Below, one piece after another: positions 61,279 through 64,000 of a stretch of 64,000 bases of DNA. The translations under genes and the position numbers were made by a program. The notes beneath the pieces are model-generated. The model saw nothing but the letters and a program-made list of their open reading frames with translations. It was not told the DNA's origin and made no database searches. Positions within the stretch are counted from its first letter, which is position 1; each line of letters begins with the position of its first letter. The stretch spans positions 1-64,000 of the forward strand of contig NZ_JAZGJP010000004.1 of assembly GCF_036408795.1 (NCBI RefSeq). The letters run 5' to 3'. The DNA is from Olsenella_L kribbiana. GTDB lineage: Bacteria > Actinomycetota > Coriobacteriia > Coriobacteriales > Atopobiaceae.

Positions 61279-61312
61279 AAAAAGGTCATGGGCAAACAAT
61301 GCCCATGACCTG
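61279..61312 (-). terminator. tRNA-Thr transcript terminator
   Basis: On the minus strand AGGTCATGGG and CCCATGACCT form a perfect stem with loop CATTGTTTG, followed by T6. It lies about 11 bp downstream of the tRNA 3' fragment and is the native terminator of the original tRNA gene. Confidence 0.85.
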
Positions 61313-61322
61313 CTGTTTTATA

Positions 61323-61373
61323 TGGAGCCAGCTATCAGACTCGAACTGATGACCCCCGCTTTACGAGAGCGTG
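61323..61373 (-). other. tRNA-Thr(CGT) 3' fragment, integration site (att)
   Basis: Read on the minus strand, the segment contains the anticodon stem-loop CGCT-CTCGTAA-AGCG (anticodon CGT, Thr), the T arm with GTTCGAGTC, and the acceptor strand ending in encoded CCA. The 5' half (acceptor and D arm) that should lie to the right is absent; the DNA there is unrelated and AT-rich. This is the displaced 3' end produced when a tyrosine-integrase element inserts in a tRNA gene. The integrase gene starts about 230 bp away. Confidence 0.82.
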
Positions 61374-61484
61374 GACATCAGGATTATCAGGGTAAATGAG
61401 AGAAAATTGAGAATAATATATTCGCAGTTAAATAGCCGTTTTTCACGATTCCTCAGGTAAAGCCTAGAAAAATCTTTCACCCCT

Positions 61485-61578
61485 ATTTCAACCCTAGCAT
61501 GCTTGCAGGGTTGAAATTTTTCCATTAGGCTCTGTGGCAAAAGCCTACAAAGCTTTTGCCACAGAGCCTAATGGAAAA
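61485..61578. repeat. Two abutting perfect palindromes upstream of the integrase gene
   Basis: The first is ATTTCAACCCT (61485-61495) with AGGGTTGAAAT (61507-61517), loop 11 nt. The second begins at the next base: 27 perfect pairs (61518-61544 with 61552-61578, core CATTAGGCTCTGTGGCAAAA), loop CTACAAA. The second ends 23 bp before the integrase ATG. They could act as terminators, bind integration factors, or form a cruciform or nick site. Confidence 0.85.
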
Positions 61579-61601
61579 CCTCCACCGACTGGAACGAACT
61601 C

Positions 61602-62879
61602 ATGAAGCTGCAAATCAAGGACAGTGCTCAGGGGTACGCCGAGCCTGTCAAAGGAAAGCCAGGCACGTTCCGTCTCTATTTCTCTCTTGGGAAGGATCCT
61701 GCCACAGGAAAATATCGCAGGAGCCCCAAGAAGACAATCCACTGCAAAAGCGGCAACCCAAAGAACTGGCACAAGGAGTGCATTAATCAGCTTCGCGAAT
61801 ATCGCAAGGTGCTCGAAGGCGAAGCTGACGAGGACAAGAACAAGGAGTTCACAGTAGCCGACTATGCAGAAAGCTTCCATGAGCTCCGAAAAGATGCATT
61901 CAAATCGCCTCTTGCATTCCAGCGTGAGGGGGATTACATACGTCACATCTCTTCGCTTTTCGGAGAAATCCGCCTTTCGGACCTGCATCCAGACGACGTT
62001 CGACGTGTCTATGCCAAAGCGCTAGAAAATGGAATGTCCGAATCAGAGCTGCATGGCATGCATATCAAGTTGCGTCAAATACTGCAGGATGCTGTCGACA
62101 ACGAACTCATAGACCGCAATCCTTGTTCTTCAATCAGGCTGCCAAGGCCTGTCTATCAGGAACGTAAGCCCCTGACTGCTGAAGAAGCATCACGTTTGCT
62201 TGACTGCCTTCTGCAAGAGCATGAAGACGCAAGAGCCATTGGGACCGTAATATTGCTCGAATGCGGACTGCGCAAAGGTGAGATGCTGGGCCTCAAGTGG
62301 ATTGATTATGATCGTGAAAAGCGCACTCTCAGCATTGCTCGTCAGTACTCAAATGACCACATGCTCAGGCCACCGAAATCGAAGACGAGCCAGCGCACCA
62401 TTGCGATAAGCACAAGACTCATGGTTGTTCTCGATATATGGAAGAGGGCGCAGCAGCAGCTGCTGCAGGAGTTCGGCCTAAAACAAACAGAAGATACTCC
62501 CATTGTTCATTCGCTGAACATCCGGACGGCCGATTCGAAAAAGCACGTCGAAGCTACGCATATGGATGGCCACAACTTCGATCGATGGTTCCGGGATTTC
62601 TGTGTTGACAATGGGTTCGGGACATACCAGAACGTGAAGAAGCGCTTTGTCCGGAACGGCAAGCTTCATATCAGGGGCGATCACTATCTCGGATTAGTAC
62701 CCCATGCGCTGCGCCATACACAGGCAACGCTCCTGATTGGTGAGGGAATGGACGTCAAGACCGTTCAGGCACGTCTTGGCCACGCATCGCCCAACATAAC
62801 TCTGGGCATTTACAGCCATGCCATCGAGACAAACGACAAAAAGGCCGCGAAAATGCTAGACAGCATCATCTCCTCATGA
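61602..62879 (+). CDS. int: Tyrosine recombinase/integrase of an integrative element
   Basis: The product is 425 residues. The N-terminal AP2-like arm domain (GTFRLYFSLGKDPATGKYRR) and the SAM-like core-binding domain (about 80-175) precede the catalytic domain with all key residues: R224 in ECGLRKGEML, the Lys in PPKSKTSQRT, H368 and R371 in VPHALRHTQA, H394 in ARLGHASP and nucleophile Y404 in LGIYSHA. It integrates and, with a directionality factor, excises the element at the tRNA-Thr site next to it. No strong ribosome-binding site precedes the ATG. It is intact. Confidence 0.94.
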   Translation: MKLQIKDSAQGYAEPVKGKPGTFRLYFSLGKDPATGKYRRSPKKTIHCKSGNPKNWHKECINQLREYRKVLEGEADEDKNKEFTVADYAESFHELRKDAFKSPLAFQREGDYIRHISSLFGEIRLSDLHPDDVRRVYAKALENGMSESELHGMHIKLRQILQDAVDNELIDRNPCSSIRLPRPVYQERKPLTAEEASRLLDCLLQEHEDARAIGTVILLECGLRKGEMLGLKWIDYDREKRTLSIARQYSNDHMLRPPKSKTSQRTIAISTRLMVVLDIWKRAQQQLLQEFGLKQTEDTPIVHSLNIRTADSKKHVEATHMDGHNFDRWFRDFCVDNGFGTYQNVKKRFVRNGKLHIRGDHYLGLVPHALRHTQATLLIGEGMDVKTVQARLGHASPNITLGIYSHAIETNDKKAAKMLDSIISS

Positions 62880-62917
62880 CAGTCCGCCAGCAATCTCTTG
62901 CATTGAAATAGAGCGAA

Positions 62918-62966
62918 TTTGTCTACTATCTATCGACAAATACGAGTACAATAGTTTTAAGGAGGT
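62918..62966 (+). promoter_or_regulatory. Operator-like repeat, -10 and strong ribosome-binding site of the next gene
   Basis: TTTGTC (62918-62923) and GACAAA (62935-62940) form an inverted repeat around an 11-nt spacer. TACAAT (62947-62952) could be a -10 box; no good -35 was found at the usual spacing. AAGGAGG (62959-62965) is a near-perfect Shine-Dalgarno eight bases before ATG 62974. Confidence 0.45.
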
Positions 62967-62973
62967 GATTAGA

Positions 62974-63654
62974 ATGCGAACGTCCTGGAAAAAGACTGCG
63001 CTTGTTCTGGACGAAAACTCGATGACAACTTTCAAGGGGCTTGGCGGAGACCTTTCCGATATGAGCGGACAATCCATCTCTTATTCAGTGCTTAGCTGCA
63101 TGGTCAGCAATGTAGCCAGGTCTCGGAAAGGCCAGCAGGTCGTTAGGTCGACCTATCTCGACGAACGGCCAACATGCCTGAAGGCCTATGCTGCATTTTT
63201 CACCGACCTGTGGTCAGACAGGAGAGATGGGATCAATGCTGACAAGATCGTATATAGCTTCCTGCAGTATTCGATCAGGTTTGAATTGCAGATAGATCTT
63301 AAGGATATCCTTGCATTCCACCTGCGCGAGCAATGGGGGTCCATTGCAAGAGCGTTCAAGCGTCCGGCGGCAGAAGATGCTGAAGCAGCAGAGGCGATGG
63401 AAGAGGCTGCTCTTCTTGGAAAATATCTAAATCCCGGCGAAGGCAACGCCGCCAAATGCGACGCCAGCAAATTCATAGCTTTCATCTCGGAACATTGGAA
63501 GCTGCTGAGCGATTGCGGACCTACCTATGCCGCCCTTGTGGACATGGCACAGATGAGCCATGCGTCCAGCAAGTCCACAGAAGAAGATGCGTCTATGCGG
63601 ATTTCCCTGCTCATGCAAATCGACCGATGTTACCTGAACTACTACAGAGAGTGA
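62974..63654 (+). CDS. Unknown protein of the integrative element
   Basis: The product is about 226 residues from MRTSWKKTALVLDENSM. I do not recognise a family. It is mostly alpha-helical, with an Ala/Glu-rich segment (AAEDAEAAEAMEEAALLGKY, about 131-150) and several Cys residues. There are no membrane helices. The excellent AAGGAGG upstream argues for strong translation. It lies between the integrase and an excisionase-like gene, a position where regulators or cargo genes of such elements are often found. The extended start at 62965 is a GTG inside the ribosome-binding site. Confidence 0.6.
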   Translation: MRTSWKKTALVLDENSMTTFKGLGGDLSDMSGQSISYSVLSCMVSNVARSRKGQQVVRSTYLDERPTCLKAYAAFFTDLWSDRRDGINADKIVYSFLQYSIRFELQIDLKDILAFHLREQWGSIARAFKRPAAEDAEAAEAMEEAALLGKYLNPGEGNAAKCDASKFIAFISEHWKLLSDCGPTYAALVDMAQMSHASSKSTEEDASMRISLLMQIDRCYLNYYRE

Positions 63655-63805
63655 TGCGCAGCATCATGAAGCAGCAAAGACATTGTGAAAAAAAAACTGT
63701 GAAAGGAGATGCCCACCACAAATTTAGCAATGCAAACCAGCCCGCTCCCCCCTTCCATCCTGCCAGATTGTAGAGGAGGAGCAGACCAGTCGTAAGAAGA
63801 ATTAT

Positions 63806-64000
63806 ATGACACATTGTGATTTTATCCACGCGGAACATATCCCCGTGGATCTCGATGCCTGCTCTCTTGGCATCGAGTACAGCTCTCGTCCGAACGAGAG
63901 CATGGACGCCGAAGCTCTCCTCGACGTCAGCGACATACAGGAGCTCACCGGATTGTGCAAGCCCGTTGCGAGAAGGCTGATGAGGGAATCCGGGCACTGC
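63806..64000 (+). CDS. HTH/excisionase-like protein, partial (runs off the window)
   Basis: An open frame from ATG 63806 continues past the window end. The visible 65 residues include LLDVSDIQELTGLCKPVARR and LMRESG, which resembles the HTH_17/excisionase pattern in which a short helix-turn-helix selects DNA at element ends. A small Xis-like gene near the integrase is expected in this element type. The upstream AGAAG is a weak ribosome-binding site. Confidence 0.5.
   Translation, partial: MTHCDFIHAEHIPVDLDACSLGIEYSSRPNESMDAEALLDVSDIQELTGLCKPVARRLMRESGHC

Noticed and set aside
61323..61373. Intact tRNA gene
   Set aside because: The 5' acceptor strand and D arm are missing; only the 3' part is present.
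63665..63795. Short peptide gene between the unknown protein and the excisionase-like gene
   Set aside because: A 28-codon frame exists, but its ATG directly abuts the GGAG, leaving no spacing for initiation.
1..64000. CRISPR array
   Set aside because: No regularly spaced direct repeats with unique spacers were seen. The only tandem repeats (42,136-42,197) have no spacers of the right size.

Overview
The window looks like a chromosomal segment of a gut-type anaerobic actinobacterium, most likely class Coriobacteriia (Collinsella/Olsenella-like). This is inferred from the GC-rich codon use, the mix of PTS/antiterminator and GPH-type sugar uptake, a DUF3793 protein, a low-molecular-weight sulfite reductase with a protein-thiocarboxylate operon, and cytoplasmic glycoside hydrolases. 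No rRNA or complete tRNA is present to settle the taxonomy. The segment is a mosaic of at least four blocks that differ in base composition.

Block 1 (about 130-11,430, minus strand, AT-richer than its surroundings) is a six-gene defence operon. In transcription order it encodes a coiled-coil protein, an Hsp70 ATPase, a UvrD-type helicase with a Cys cluster, DrmA, DrmB and an AIPR-family protein that is truncated at the left edge. DrmA and DrmB are the core of DISARM, but the usual methyltransferase, DrmC, DrmD and DrmE are not seen. This is the best candidate for an unusual system here. On its right the island abuts a DUF4143 ATPase gene that lacks its 5' half and is frameshifted.

Block 2 (about 12.4-38.6 kb) is ordinary chromosome with much gene decay. 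It holds an RHH/SPFH pair, an iron/corrinoid-type ABC importer, and a sulfur operon (sulfite reductase, TusA, ThiS-like carrier ending GGGC, ThiF/HesA enzyme, JAMM protease, CbiK-like chelatase). It also holds a LicT-PTS-ChbG sugar locus, a free Met-sulfoxide reductase and an AraC regulator. Between 26 and 32.3 kb are the remains of a purine/urate-type catabolic cluster: dpaL and a Se-dependent-type xanthine dehydrogenase broken by amber codons and a frameshift, truncated permease and M20 peptidase fragments, and an amidohydrolase lacking its metal ligands. After that come TatA, DUF3793, a broken NRAMP gene, a methyltransferase, two esterases and an ATP-grasp remnant.

Block 3 (about 38.66-61.09 kb) starts with a complete 1.67-kb IS and ends with an IS1595-like element whose transposase has an internal stop. 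Between them are an orphan LicT antiterminator, a TetR regulator and a high-GC saccharolytic locus: GH43, GH1, GH3, an esterase, GH78, GH2, a GPH symporter, a sugar isomerase-like protein, KDPG/KDG aldolase and KDG kinase. All the hydrolases lack signal peptides, so the model is import of short glycosides, cytoplasmic trimming, and partial routing through a 2-keto-3-deoxy acid pathway. Two copies of an imperfect palindrome lie near the edges of this locus.

Block 4 (61.32 kb to the end) is the left end of an integrative element. It has a tRNA-Thr(CGT) 3' fragment with its terminator, two abutting perfect palindromes, a tyrosine integrase, an unknown protein and a partial HTH/excisionase-like gene. 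The element continues past the window.
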